From CAZVLQ01 sp964628185 (lineage in GTDB: Bacteria; Pseudomonadota; Zetaproteobacteria; Mariprofundales; Mariprofundaceae): DNA of 64,000 bases. The stretch is taken from NCBI GenBank assembly GCA_964628185.1, contig CAZVLQ010000005.1, positions 1 through 64,000 of the forward strand, given 5' to 3'. The position numbers were made by a program, and so were the translations under genes. The notes beneath the pieces were generated by a model. It saw only the letters and a list, made by a program, of their open reading frames with translations, was not told where the DNA came from and ran no database searches. Numbering within the stretch: the first letter of the stretch is position 1; every line of letters starts with the position of its first letter. Below, in pieces: positions 28,707 to 36,839 of the stretch.

Positions 28707-28922
28707 CTAATAATTCCGCGCTTCGCGATGGCGAATGCGGCGCAGGCGTTTCATCAGACGCTTGCGCGCCGCGGCTTCCTTGCGCTTGCGTGCAATGGAG
28801 GGCTTTTCGTAAGCCTCGCGACGACGGCACTCACTGATTACGCCGGCACGCTCCACCTGTTTGCGGAAACGCTTTAGCGCAAGCTCGAATGCGTCGTCGG
28901 AATCTACCTTGATTCCAGGCAT
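28707..28922 (-). CDS. rpsU: 30S ribosomal protein S21
   Basis: Basic 71-residue ribosomal protein with the family start PGIKVDSDDAFELALKRFRK, the middle CRRREAYEKPS and an arginine-rich tail ending REARNY. ATG at 28922 is chosen because the conserved N-terminus begins there; an upstream ATG adds 11 unrelated residues. A terminator follows within 40 bp. murJ is transcribed divergently. Confidence 0.97.
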   Translation of the reverse strand: MPGIKVDSDDAFELALKRFRKQVERAGVISECRRREAYEKPSIARKRKEAAARKRLMKRLRRIRHREARNY

Positions 28923-29013
28923 GGAAAACATCACCCCCTTCCGCTTTGTATGCACATGCGTAGGCTCGCGAATCTACGGTCAGGAACATACAAAAGGACG
29001 GCGGATTATCATC

Positions 29014-30576
29014 ATGGGCGAGGACAAGTCAAATGTCGGCGCAAGCGGTCGCCTGCTCAGAACAACGGGGACCGTGGGCGGCTGGACGCTGGTTTCACGC
29101 GTGCTGGGTTTTGTGCGTGATATTTTGCTGGCGCGTGTGCTGGGGGCCGGGCTGCTCGCCGATGCGTTCTTTGTGGCCTTTCGGCTGCCCAATTTTTTCC
29201 GCCGCATGTTTGCCGAAGGTACGCTGACCGTCGCGCTGGTGCCGGTTCTCTCCGATGAACGCAGGCAGGGAGAAGATGCCGCGCATGCATTTCTTAATGC
29301 GCTGGCCGGTCTGCTGCTTGCGGCCCTGCTTGTCTTCACCGTGCTGGGCATGACATTCATGCCGTTGCTACTGCTGATATTCGCCCCCGGCTTTCATGAT
29401 GAGCCGGAGCGCTGGCAACAGACCCTGACACTGGCGCGCTGGATGTTTCCCTATATGGCGATGATTTCCCTGGCCGCCATGGCATGGGCCGTGCTGAACA
29501 GCTACCGCCGCTTTGCCGTGCCGGCGGCGAGCCCGGCCCTGCTCAATGTGGCCCTCATTTTCGCCGCTGTTGTGCTGGCACCGATGTTTGACAATCCGGC
29601 ACTGGCGCTGGCTGTCGGCGTGCTTGCCGGAGGCGCCTTGCAACTGGGCATCCAGTTTCCCGCCCTGAAGCGCATCGGCTGGCTGCCGCGGCCCACATGG
29701 AAGGCGCGCATCCCACCCGTGCGCCGCACGCTGAAGCTGTTTATACCGGCCGTGCTTGGCGTCTCGGCGGTGCAGCTCAACATTCTCGTCGGCACGATTC
29801 TGGCCACGCTGTTGCCGGTGGGCGCGGTTTCCTATCTTTACTATTCGGATCGAATCGTGCAATTGCCGCTCGCCCTGTTCGGCATCGCCATGGGTACGGC
29901 CCTGCTGCCGGCATTGTCCGAGCATTTCTCCCGCCAGCGGACGGATGTGGCGCTACGGGAACTTCGCCAGGGGTTGGGCTGGCTGACGTGGATCACCCTG
30001 CCGGCCACACTGGGGCTGTTTATCCTGGCCGAACCCATTATTACGACCCTGTTCGAGCACGGCCGTTTCCCGCATTCAGCCAGCATTGCCACCGCCCACG
30101 CCCTGCAGGCCTATGCTCTGGGTCTGATCGCATTCAGCTGGACACGCGTGCTCTCCACCGCCTGTTATGCCGAAAAGGATTCCACCACGCCCATGCGCTA
30201 TGCGGGTATCAGCGTGGCCGCGAATATTCTGATGGCGCTGATCCTGATGTGGCCGCTGGGCTATGTCGGGCTGGCGCTGGCCACCTCGCTGGCATCCTTC
30301 GTCAATGCAGGCATGCTGATGCGCCATCTGCGTAAAAGGCATGCCCGTCTTCTGGACGCCGCCGGCTTAAAACGCATGTTGCGGGCACTGGCCGCTTGTA
30401 TCCCCATGCTGCTGTTTCTGCTCGCACTGCGCTATTTCTGGCCCTTTCCCGCGCATGAAAAGGCCATGCAGGTTTTCTGGATCGGCATGGCCGTGCCGGG
30501 TGGTGCGTTGACATTCCTGCTGTCGGCACGCCTGTTTGGAGAAACACTGCGCATCCACCATGCGCCCGAAGCATGA
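29014..30576 (+). CDS. murJ: lipid II flippase MurJ
   Basis: Polytopic inner-membrane protein of 520 residues that moves lipid II to the periplasmic face for peptidoglycan synthesis. The N-terminus has TLVSRVLGFVRDILLARVLGAG and ADAFFVAFRLPNFFRRMFAEG, highly conserved in MurJ/MviN, with about 14 hydrophobic helices. Upstream in-frame ATGs at 28861 and 28921 fall inside the divergent rpsU, so ATG at 29014 is used. No gene follows on the same strand. Confidence 0.96.
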   Translation: MGEDKSNVGASGRLLRTTGTVGGWTLVSRVLGFVRDILLARVLGAGLLADAFFVAFRLPNFFRRMFAEGTLTVALVPVLSDERRQGEDAAHAFLNALAGLLLAALLVFTVLGMTFMPLLLLIFAPGFHDEPERWQQTLTLARWMFPYMAMISLAAMAWAVLNSYRRFAVPAASPALLNVALIFAAVVLAPMFDNPALALAVGVLAGGALQLGIQFPALKRIGWLPRPTWKARIPPVRRTLKLFIPAVLGVSAVQLNILVGTILATLLPVGAVSYLYYSDRIVQLPLALFGIAMGTALLPALSEHFSRQRTDVALRELRQGLGWLTWITLPATLGLFILAEPIITTLFEHGRFPHSASIATAHALQAYALGLIAFSWTRVLSTACYAEKDSTTPMRYAGISVAANILMALILMWPLGYVGLALATSLASFVNAGMLMRHLRKRHARLLDAAGLKRMLRALAACIPMLLFLLALRYFWPFPAHEKAMQVFWIGMAVPGGALTFLLSARLFGETLRIHHAPEA

Positions 30577-30632
30577 CGATTGCCGCGGGTGGCCCCGACC
30601 TTTACCCATAAATTAGCTTCATACCACTTTTT

Positions 30633-30682
30633 CACCACAGGGGGCACAGAGAAATGAAATTCGGGTTCTTTTTCTCCGTGGT
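30633..30682. repeat. CACCACAG...CGTGGTG palindrome downstream of murJ
   Basis: CACCACAGGGGGCACAGAG is faced by CTCCGTGGTG at the other end of about 50 bp. It resembles the larger CACCACAAAGG repeat in the atp operon. On the plus strand GTTTTT-like T-runs flank the right arm, so it might also act as a terminator for murJ. The rest of the 30577-30735 gap has no gene. Confidence 0.45.
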
Positions 30683-30720
30683 GAGTTTTTATGTTCATTT
30701 ATATCGGTTTGTTTGCTTCT

Positions 30721-30738
30721 GATGCAATATGCGGGTTA
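30721..30738 (-). repeat. solitary end of the TA-flanked element at the NYN gene stop
   Basis: On the minus strand TAACCCGCATATTGCATC reproduces the element terminus with one or two changes. Its TAA is the stop codon of the NYN-LOTUS gene. No partner end was found in the short gap towards murJ. Confidence 0.6.
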
Positions 30739-31548
30739 ACCCTCTTCATGCGTGAAGCCCTTGATGATATAACCCCCGGATTTTTCATCGTGTTCCAGTT
30801 GCAGTAATTTGCGCGCCCCGGCCTCCTCCAGCAATTTTCCGAAGGTACGGAAGCCGTGAAAGGCCTCATTGAACCCGGGCTTCCTGCGCTTAAGCGTCTG
30901 CTTGACCATGGATCCCCATACCTTTTCCTCTTCTCCGCGCTCCTTGAACAGATCCTCGACCGTCGCCATAACCATATCCAGGGCTTCCTGCTTCTTCTCC
31001 TCTTCGCCGGACGCGGCCTTTTTTGACGTTGCCTTGCCGGCTGGCTTTCCCGGTTTGCATGGTTGCTTGCTTTCACGCGCCAGATCATCGTAGAAGATAA
31101 ACTCATCGCAGTTGGCGATTAGCAGGTCGGAGGTTGAATTTTTTACGCCGATGCCGATAACCACCTTGTTGTTTTCCCTGAGCTTGCTGACCAGTGGTGA
31201 GAAATCGGAATCGCCGCTGATAATGACGAAAGTATCAACGTGTGATTTCGTGTAACAGAGATCAAGCGCATCAACCACCATGCGGATATCGGCCGAATTC
31301 TTGCCGGACATACGCACATGAGGAATTTCAATCAGCTCAAAGGACGCCTCATGCATGGCGGCCTTGAATTCCTTGTAACGGGCCCAGTCGCAATAGGCTT
31401 TCTTGACGACGATATTGCCCTTGAGCAGAAGCCGGTCGAGGACTTTCTGCATATCAAACCTGGCATACTTCGTATCATTTACGCCAAGTGCGATATTTTC
31501 AAAGTCGCAAAATAGCGCCATATTTTGAATCTTGGCCTTTTTGTCCAT
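30736..31548 (-). CDS. NYN (LabA/PIN-like) domain protein with C-terminal OST-HTH/LOTUS domain
   Basis: The 270-residue protein starts with an NYN ribonuclease-like fold: FCDFENIA (Asp15), SADIRMVVDALDL (Asp87, Asp93) and IISGDSDFSPLV (Asp113, Asp115) supply the acidic residues for metal binding. A Lys- and Glu-rich linker follows, and about 190-265 resembles an OST-HTH/LOTUS RNA-binding domain (VKQTLKRRKPGFNEAFHGFRTFGKLLEE). GGAGG lies upstream of the ATG. TATAGT on the minus strand at 31600-31605 is a possible -10 box with no good -35. The NYN-LOTUS fusion suggests RNA cleavage or surveillance, but the substrate is unknown. Confidence 0.88.
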   Translation of the reverse strand: MDKKAKIQNMALFCDFENIALGVNDTKYARFDMQKVLDRLLLKGNIVVKKAYCDWARYKEFKAAMHEASFELIEIPHVRMSGKNSADIRMVVDALDLCYTKSHVDTFVIISGDSDFSPLVSKLRENNKVVIGIGVKNSTSDLLIANCDEFIFYDDLARESKQPCKPGKPAGKATSKKAASGEEEKKQEALDMVMATVEDLFKERGEEEKVWGSMVKQTLKRRKPGFNEAFHGFRTFGKLLEEAGARKLLQLEHDEKSGGYIIKGFTHEEG

Positions 31549-31885
31549 GGGGTCCTCCGTTCAGGTATCCGGCTTATCCATACGCGCCATCGGCTGTAAA
31601 CTATAGCGAAGCCTATGCTTTATTTCCTGATAGAGCACTCCGGCATCACCTGTTTGCATGCGTTCAAGCACAGGCGGGTGCCAGCCTCAACCCGTGGTGT
31701 AACCGGAGTCAAAGCAATACGATGCTGGCTTTTTCTCCGGGGAACGTTTATAGTGCGCAGCGCAGCACATGGTGCTAGATGAATTTTTGGTTGTCTCGGA
31801 AGGTTTCTCCCGATTTTACTCCCTGGTAATTCCCTCGTATCACATGCATGCAAATTTATTGATAATGTAATTGAGGTATTTTTTT
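31549..31885. other. 337-bp gene-free region between the NYN gene and cspA
   Basis: It must hold the divergent promoters for the NYN gene and the cold-shock gene. No convincing paired -35/-10 set, structured RNA or likely coding frame was seen; a 56-codon frame exists but has no ribosome binding site. A long 5' leader on cspA-type mRNA is common and could occupy the right part. Confidence 0.5.
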
Positions 31886-32089
31886 ATGGCTACAGGCACA
31901 GTTAAATGGTTTAACGAATCCAAGGGCTATGGTTTTATTGCTCCGGACGACGGCAGTGATGACGTGTTCGTGCATTTTTCTTCCATTCAGTCGGAAGGAT
32001 TCAAAACTCTGGCGGAAGGCCAGAAAGTAACGTTCGACATCGAACAGGGACAGAAAGGCCCTCAGGCGCAGAACGTTTCTCCTGAATAA
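31886..32089 (+). CDS. cspA: cold-shock protein, CspA family
   Basis: A 67-residue single cold-shock domain that binds single-stranded RNA and DNA. Both nucleic-acid motifs are present: RNP1-like KGYGFI and RNP2 VFVHF. The ATG at 31886 (MATGTVKWFNESKGYGF) has GAGG nine bases upstream. A strong terminator follows, so it is monocistronic. Which csp paralogue it is, and whether it is cold-inducible, cannot be told. Confidence 0.95.
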   Translation: MATGTVKWFNESKGYGFIAPDDGSDDVFVHFSSIQSEGFKTLAEGQKVTFDIEQGQKGPQAQNVSPE

Positions 32090-32117
32090 ATCCCAGCTTG
32101 TATAGGCTGAATTGATT

Positions 32118-32148
32118 AACACCCCGTCATTCGGCGGGGTGTTTTTTT
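32118..32148 (+). terminator. rho-independent terminator of cspA
   Basis: AACACCCCG (32118-32126) pairs with CGGGGTGTT (32135-32143) around an eight-base loop and is followed by a run of T. This is the clearest terminator in the window. Confidence 0.9.
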
Positions 32149-32281
32149 GCCGGGCTGGTTCCAATCGCCTTCCTGTCAATGAGGCACATTGCAACGCCGT
32201 TCGCAAGAACTTTGTAAGAAGATGGCCGGCTTTTTTGAAGCGCAAGGGGAAGGACTAGTCAAAAGCATTTCAACGGAATAG

Positions 32282-32899
32282 TCAGGCAACATAGAGGAGC
32301 ACGGCAAAGTAGTGGCAGGTGCTGCCGGCCAGTACGAACAGGTGCCAGATGCCGTGCGCATGGCGCATCCTTTCATCAATTCCGTAAAAGATGATGCCCA
32401 CGGTATAAAAAAGGCCGCCGGCCACCAACAGGGCGATGCCGGCGTCAGGCAATGCCTGGAAAAGCCTGGGGATAGCGACGGCAATCAGCCAGCCCATCAG
32501 CAGGTAGATGGCTACCTGCACGGCCCGCGAGCCGTCATGATGGAGAATATCCAGCACGACACCGAGCAAGGCCAGCCCCCATACAATTCCAAACAGGGTC
32601 CAGCCCCAGCTACCGCGCAGGCTGACCAGGGTGAACGGCGTATAGGTGCCGGCGATCAGAAGATAGATGGACACATGGTCGAGTTTGCGCAGGAAGCGCT
32701 TGGCGCGGCCCTGGATGCTGTGATACAGCGTTGAGCAGGTATACAGCAGCACCAGCGTGGCGCCATAGATGCTGCAACTGACGATTCTCCACGCATCCCC
32801 GCTCCGGCCGGCCGTCACCGCCAGCACCACCAGACCGCTTATGGCTGCGGCTGCACCCAGCAGGTGGCTGATGCTGTTGAATTTTTCACCGTAATACAT
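32282..32899 (-). CDS. hemolysin III / PAQR-family membrane protein
   Basis: A 205-residue protein with seven hydrophobic helices. The PAQR/YqfA signatures are STLYHS, DHVSIYLLIAGTYTPF and HAHGIWHLFV, whose His and Asp residues form a putative zinc site in the membrane. Despite the name, hemolytic activity is not implied. The start at 32899 (MYYGEKFNSISHLLGA) has AGGA eight bases upstream; ATGs up to 32932 are alternatives. It is divergent from the Nudix gene. Confidence 0.88.
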   Translation of the reverse strand: MYYGEKFNSISHLLGAAAAISGLVVLAVTAGRSGDAWRIVSCSIYGATLVLLYTCSTLYHSIQGRAKRFLRKLDHVSIYLLIAGTYTPFTLVSLRGSWGWTLFGIVWGLALLGVVLDILHHDGSRAVQVAIYLLMGWLIAVAIPRLFQALPDAGIALLVAGGLFYTVGIIFYGIDERMRHAHGIWHLFVLAGSTCHYFAVLLYVA

Positions 32900-32994
32900 G
32901 ATTTGCATCCTACGCCGTGGCATGATGTTCATCGACTATGTTTTGATTCCGGTCCCCGGGGACCGGAACAAGCCAAAGGAAGAAGGAAACGCAG

Positions 32995-33567
32995 ATGCAC
33001 TATCACATTAAGGGAAAACGCCCGTTGTACCGGGGCTTCTTCCGCCTCGACGCCTACACGGTGGAGCATGAGCGCTTCGATGGCGGCACGCTGTCCATCG
33101 TGCGCGAGCACCTGGAGCGGGGTGATGCCGTTGCCGTGCTTCTGTACGATCCGGACAAAGACGCCGTGCTGCTCATCGAGCAGTTTCGTATCGGACCGGC
33201 GGCACGGGGAGAAGACCCCTGGCTGACAGAAATCGTGGCGGGCATGCTCGATGCGGTGGAAGACCCCGAGGCCTGCGCCCGGCGCGAGTGTATCGAGGAA
33301 GCGGGATATGCACCGGAAACGCTTAAAGCCCTTGGCAGCTACTATTCCACGCCCGGCGGTTCATCCGAGCGCATTCACCTTTTCATGGGCGAGGTGGCGG
33401 CGGATCATCCCTGCGGCAGCGGCGGCGGGGTGGCGGCAGAACATGAAGACATTCGCTGCCGCTGGGTGAGCCGCAAACAGGCCATGCAGTGGGTGTATGA
33501 AGGCCGCATCAATTCGGCGCCGCCCATGCTGGCCCTGCTGCTGGCCTTCAGCGGCCGGGAAGGATAA
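32995..33567 (+). CDS. nudF: ADP-ribose pyrophosphatase-type Nudix hydrolase
   Basis: Hydrolyses ADP-ribose to AMP and ribose 5-phosphate. The Nudix box is complete: G(5x)E(7x)REC-IEEAGY in GMLDAVEDPEACARRECI. The 190-residue length, the LIEQFRIGP segment before the box and YYSTPGGSSERIHLF after it fit the NudF/YqiE subgroup. AAGGA lies upstream of the ATG. Confidence 0.9.
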   Translation: MHYHIKGKRPLYRGFFRLDAYTVEHERFDGGTLSIVREHLERGDAVAVLLYDPDKDAVLLIEQFRIGPAARGEDPWLTEIVAGMLDAVEDPEACARRECIEEAGYAPETLKALGSYYSTPGGSSERIHLFMGEVAADHPCGSGGGVAAEHEDIRCRWVSRKQAMQWVYEGRINSAPPMLALLLAFSGREG

Positions 33568-33631
33568 GGACCAGGTTTATATTATCGCCTGTTGATGCCA
33601 TGTCTGTTGGTCAGGCATAGGCTTGTACCGT

Positions 33632-34525
33632 ATGATGAAAAGAGTTATGTGCCTGATTGCATGGGTGGTCATGCCGATGCAACCGGCGATGGCCGGCGCG
33701 GATACGTCGTTTAAGGTTGGTGCCGCTTATCGTACGGACCAGCTGAACTGGAACATTGCATCCGATCTTTCGGGAACAGCCACGCCGAACATTCTGTCCG
33801 AACTGACATGGGACAATCTCGGTATCGTCCAGCTCGATACCGGCATGGCAATCGAAATGAATCGCATTGTTTTCAGGGTCAATGCCGATTACGGCTGGAT
33901 CGTGACGGGCGACAATCAGGATTCCGATTTTAACGGCGACAACCGTACACTGGAATTTTCACGCTCCAACAACGATGCGGGCGCCGGCAACGTGTGGGAC
34001 GTATCCACTGCCGTCGGCTACAGACTGGGTGACGGTTACTTCCTGACACCGTTGGTCGGTTGGGCCATCCACAGGCAGAATCTGCGCATCAGGGACGGAT
34101 TCCAAACCATCCCGGCAACCGGCGCCTTTTCCGGTCTGGACAGCCGCTATGATGCCCAATGGACGGCGCCATGGCTTGGTTTTGACGCCGGCATGGATAT
34201 GGATGCAACACGTATAAAAATCAATTTCGCCTACAATTTCATCACCTACAGCGCCGAGGCGGACTGGAATCTGCGCACTGATCTGGCGCACCCCGTAAGC
34301 TTCCGGCACGACGCAACGGGCTACGGCATTGATGTTGGTGCGGATGTGGCGCAAAAGCTGTCGGACGTCTGGTCGCTGGATGCCAGTTTCCGGTACAGAA
34401 AATATAAGGCGAGCAATGGAACGGATACGACGTTTCCGGCCACCGGAGGGTCATCCGCCACGCGCCTGAATGAAGTCAACTGGGAGTCGTTTTCGGGCGG
34501 TATTGATGCGATCTTTGCCTTCTAG
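33632..34525 (+). CDS. outer-membrane beta-barrel protein of unknown function
   Basis: A 297-residue protein with a signal peptide (KRVMCLIAWVVMPMQPAMA) and alternating aromatic and polar strands throughout, ending in an aromatic residue (IFAF), the usual beta-barrel signal. NILSELTWDNL recalls the omptin-like barrel group, but catalytic residues of omptins were not identified. A TTG at 33623 would add three residues. It is convergent with bioD, 7 bp away. Transport or surface function is not decidable. Confidence 0.72.
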   Translation: MMKRVMCLIAWVVMPMQPAMAGADTSFKVGAAYRTDQLNWNIASDLSGTATPNILSELTWDNLGIVQLDTGMAIEMNRIVFRVNADYGWIVTGDNQDSDFNGDNRTLEFSRSNNDAGAGNVWDVSTAVGYRLGDGYFLTPLVGWAIHRQNLRIRDGFQTIPATGAFSGLDSRYDAQWTAPWLGFDAGMDMDATRIKINFAYNFITYSAEADWNLRTDLAHPVSFRHDATGYGIDVGADVAQKLSDVWSLDASFRYRKYKASNGTDTTFPATGGSSATRLNEVNWESFSGGIDAIFAF

Positions 34526-34532
34526 CCCGGCC

Positions 34533-35252
34533 TTAGGGAACATCTACTGCGCGGTGCGTCAGTTGCATGATATCGGCGGCCAGCGCCTGAATCTGTGAGG
34601 AAGCCGCGGCGTGCGCCATGTTCGGCTGGTGCGGAAGACTCAGCAGGCGCGTGCCGGGTCTCAGCCGCGGGGCTATGGCTTCGGCGTGATGCCGCACCGT
34701 TTGATTGCCGTAACGGTCGGCGTCGTTGATCACGATCCAGGCCGGATCGCGCCCCATGCGGTGCAGTTTGTCCAGGCTCAGCAGGGCGTGGTTGATACCA
34801 CCGAGCCGTGATCGCACTACAAGCAGCACGCGCGTTACATCGGGCATGGCCATAATCCAGTCGCTGACCAGAAAATCCTTCGCCAGCGGAACCATTAGAC
34901 CGCCCACCCCTTCGATCAGGGCAATATCGTGTTCTTTTATCCTGGCGGCGCACCAGTGCATCAGTTTTTCAGGTTCGACACGCCTGCCCTCTTTCGCCGC
35001 CGCGTCATTCGGGGCGGTGAAAGCGGCAAAATTATACAGGTTGATTGCATCGCTATGCGCATCCTGCATCCCCTGCGCCCGCAGCAGCACTTCCGTATCC
35101 GGGTTGAGCCGCCCGTCGGTGCGGCCGCAGCACACGGGTTTCAGGGCGCAGACGTCCGGTTTTGATTCCATAAGTGCGCGCGTCAGGGCCGCCGTTACAA
35201 AGGTCTTGCCCGCATCCGTGTCGGTCGCGGTAATGAAAATACTAGCGCCCAT
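34533..35252 (-). CDS. bioD: dethiobiotin synthetase
   Basis: ATP- and CO2-dependent ring closure of DAPA to dethiobiotin. The 239-residue protein begins ASIFITATDTDAGKTFV, the P-loop of the family, and has LIEGVGGLMVPL in the middle. The start overlaps the bioC end by 11 bp. It is last in the bioF-bioH-bioC-bioD operon. Confidence 0.95.
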   Translation of the reverse strand: MGASIFITATDTDAGKTFVTAALTRALMESKPDVCALKPVCCGRTDGRLNPDTEVLLRAQGMQDAHSDAINLYNFAAFTAPNDAAAKEGRRVEPEKLMHWCAARIKEHDIALIEGVGGLMVPLAKDFLVSDWIMAMPDVTRVLLVVRSRLGGINHALLSLDKLHRMGRDPAWIVINDADRYGNQTVRHHAEAIAPRLRPGTRLLSLPHQPNMAHAAASSQIQALAADIMQLTHRAVDVP

Positions 35253-36123
35253 GTTCCACCTGAATCGGTATCGCCCTGTCATAAGTGCGAGGCGCCTCGG
35301 CATACCAGGCCTGGGCGTACAGCACTTCAAACGTGGCCCGGATACGGCCGTCGGTCATGCGGTGGGAGGCGCCGTATGCCGTCTCAAGCCGGCGCAGGAG
35401 ATCGCGTCCGTACAGACCGGGCGGTCTGTTTTCAATGCCGCTGGATGAGGCGCCGAGGGCTTTTAGTTCACTCACCAGGGCCATGGTATCCGGGTAGGTG
35501 AGGGTAAACAGGTCCGTATCCGTTACCGGCAGTTCCAGCGGCTGTTGCATCAGGGCATCGCCCAGGCTGGTTACATCGGGAAAGGGAAGCACCAGTCCGG
35601 CCCGTTCATGCGCGATTGAGGCCAGCGACTGCCGCAATTCCGACAGCGTGCGGCGGCCAAAGGTGGAAAAGAGGATCAGCCCTCCCGGTGCCAGCACGCG
35701 CCGCATTTCGGCCAGCATCCGTTGTGGCGTCGGGACCCATTGCATGGTCAGATTCGAACCGACGAGATCAAAGCAGGCATCGGGAAAGGGAAGGGCCACG
35801 GCATCCGCCACCGCAAAACCTGCCTTGCCTCGCCACGGCATACGACGCGGCTGCCGCCGGCGCGCGATATCCAGCATGGCATGGGCGATATCCAGCGCCG
35901 CGACATGCGCGCGGGCAAACCGGTGCCGCAGCAGGCCGGTGAAATAGCCGGTGCCGCAGCCGATGTCGAGAATGCGGGCGGGCCTTAAGCGGGTGAATTC
36001 AATATGGCTGAGCAGGCGATCCGCAACCTCGCGCTGCAGGACGGCATGCGCATCGTAGCTTGAGGCGGCACGCCGGAAGGCGCGCTGAACATGCTGCGGG
36101 TTTATGTGATATTCAGACACCAT
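35242..36123 (-). CDS. bioC: malonyl-ACP O-methyltransferase
   Basis: Methylates malonyl-ACP with SAM so that fatty acid synthesis can build the pimeloyl chain of biotin. The 293-residue protein has the Rossmann motif ILDIGCGTGYFTGLL, and RAFRRAASSYDAHAVLQ at the N-terminus is a BioC hallmark. It overlaps bioH by 22 bp. Confidence 0.95.
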   Translation of the reverse strand: MVSEYHINPQHVQRAFRRAASSYDAHAVLQREVADRLLSHIEFTRLRPARILDIGCGTGYFTGLLRHRFARAHVAALDIAHAMLDIARRRQPRRMPWRGKAGFAVADAVALPFPDACFDLVGSNLTMQWVPTPQRMLAEMRRVLAPGGLILFSTFGRRTLSELRQSLASIAHERAGLVLPFPDVTSLGDALMQQPLELPVTDTDLFTLTYPDTMALVSELKALGASSSGIENRPPGLYGRDLLRRLETAYGASHRMTDGRIRATFEVLYAQAWYAEAPRTYDRAIPIQVEHGR

Positions 36124-36839
36124 GCCTCCAGGGCGTGATTGAAGATTTCGGAACGGGTCAGATGCGGGGCATGGCCGCTATCCACGAGATGCAGTTGGGC
36201 TGTCGGCATCCGGCCGGCCAGAAAACGGCCTGCCCGAAGCGGAATTACTGCATCCCGCCTGCCATGCAGCACCAGGGCGGGCGCGGATATGTCGGCCAGT
36301 ATCGGGCGCAGGTCCAGCGTATCCAGAAGCGTCAGGCCGGTTTTCAGCGCCCGCGGAGTTGGCGTATGAGCGTGGTCCGTCGCCGCCCTCACGATGGCGT
36401 CGTGCTGATCCCGGTTCAGTGTATCGCCCTGAAGCATCAGGCCGAAAAAGTGCGCCAGCAGTTTTTCAGCATCCTGCTTCAGGGCATGTTCAAAGGCTGA
36501 AAACTGCACATCGGGGCAGCCGAACGGCCAATCCGTACGGGTACGGAAGCAGGGCGTGGACGAGACCAGGACCAGACCGGCCACCTTGTCGGGGCGGGCG
36601 CGGGCCAGTTGCAGGGACAACATGCCGCCCAGCGACCAGCCGATGAGGATGGACGGGTGCTTCGGCAGGGTCTCAATCAGGATATCCGGCCAGCGGTTCG
36701 CGGGCGCATCCGGTGCGCCGCCGTGTCCGGGCAGGTTCACGATGCGCACATCCCAGGCCTCTGAAAAATGACGGACCTGATCGTGCCACGTTTTGCCCGA
36801 CTGGCCCCAGCCGTGAATGAATACCAGCGCCGGCCTCAA
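36102..36839 (-). CDS. bioH: pimeloyl-ACP methyl ester esterase
   Basis: Alpha/beta-hydrolase that removes the methyl group added by BioC, ending pimelate elongation. The 245-residue protein has FIHGWGQSGKTW (oxyanion region), nucleophile elbow GWSLGG, acid GRRDAVIP and histidine SGHAPHL. It overlaps bioF by 4 bp and bioC by 22 bp. Confidence 0.94.
   Translation of the reverse strand: MRPALVFIHGWGQSGKTWHDQVRHFSEAWDVRIVNLPGHGGAPDAPANRWPDILIETLPKHPSILIGWSLGGMLSLQLARARPDKVAGLVLVSSTPCFRTRTDWPFGCPDVQFSAFEHALKQDAEKLLAHFFGLMLQGDTLNRDQHDAIVRAATDHAHTPTPRALKTGLTLLDTLDLRPILADISAPALVLHGRRDAVIPLRAGRFLAGRMPTAQLHLVDSGHAPHLTRSEIFNHALEAWCLNIT

Noticed and set aside
31549..31885. 56-codon frame in the gap before cspA
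   Set aside because: No ribosome binding site, no recognisable domain and composition unlike the neighbouring genes.
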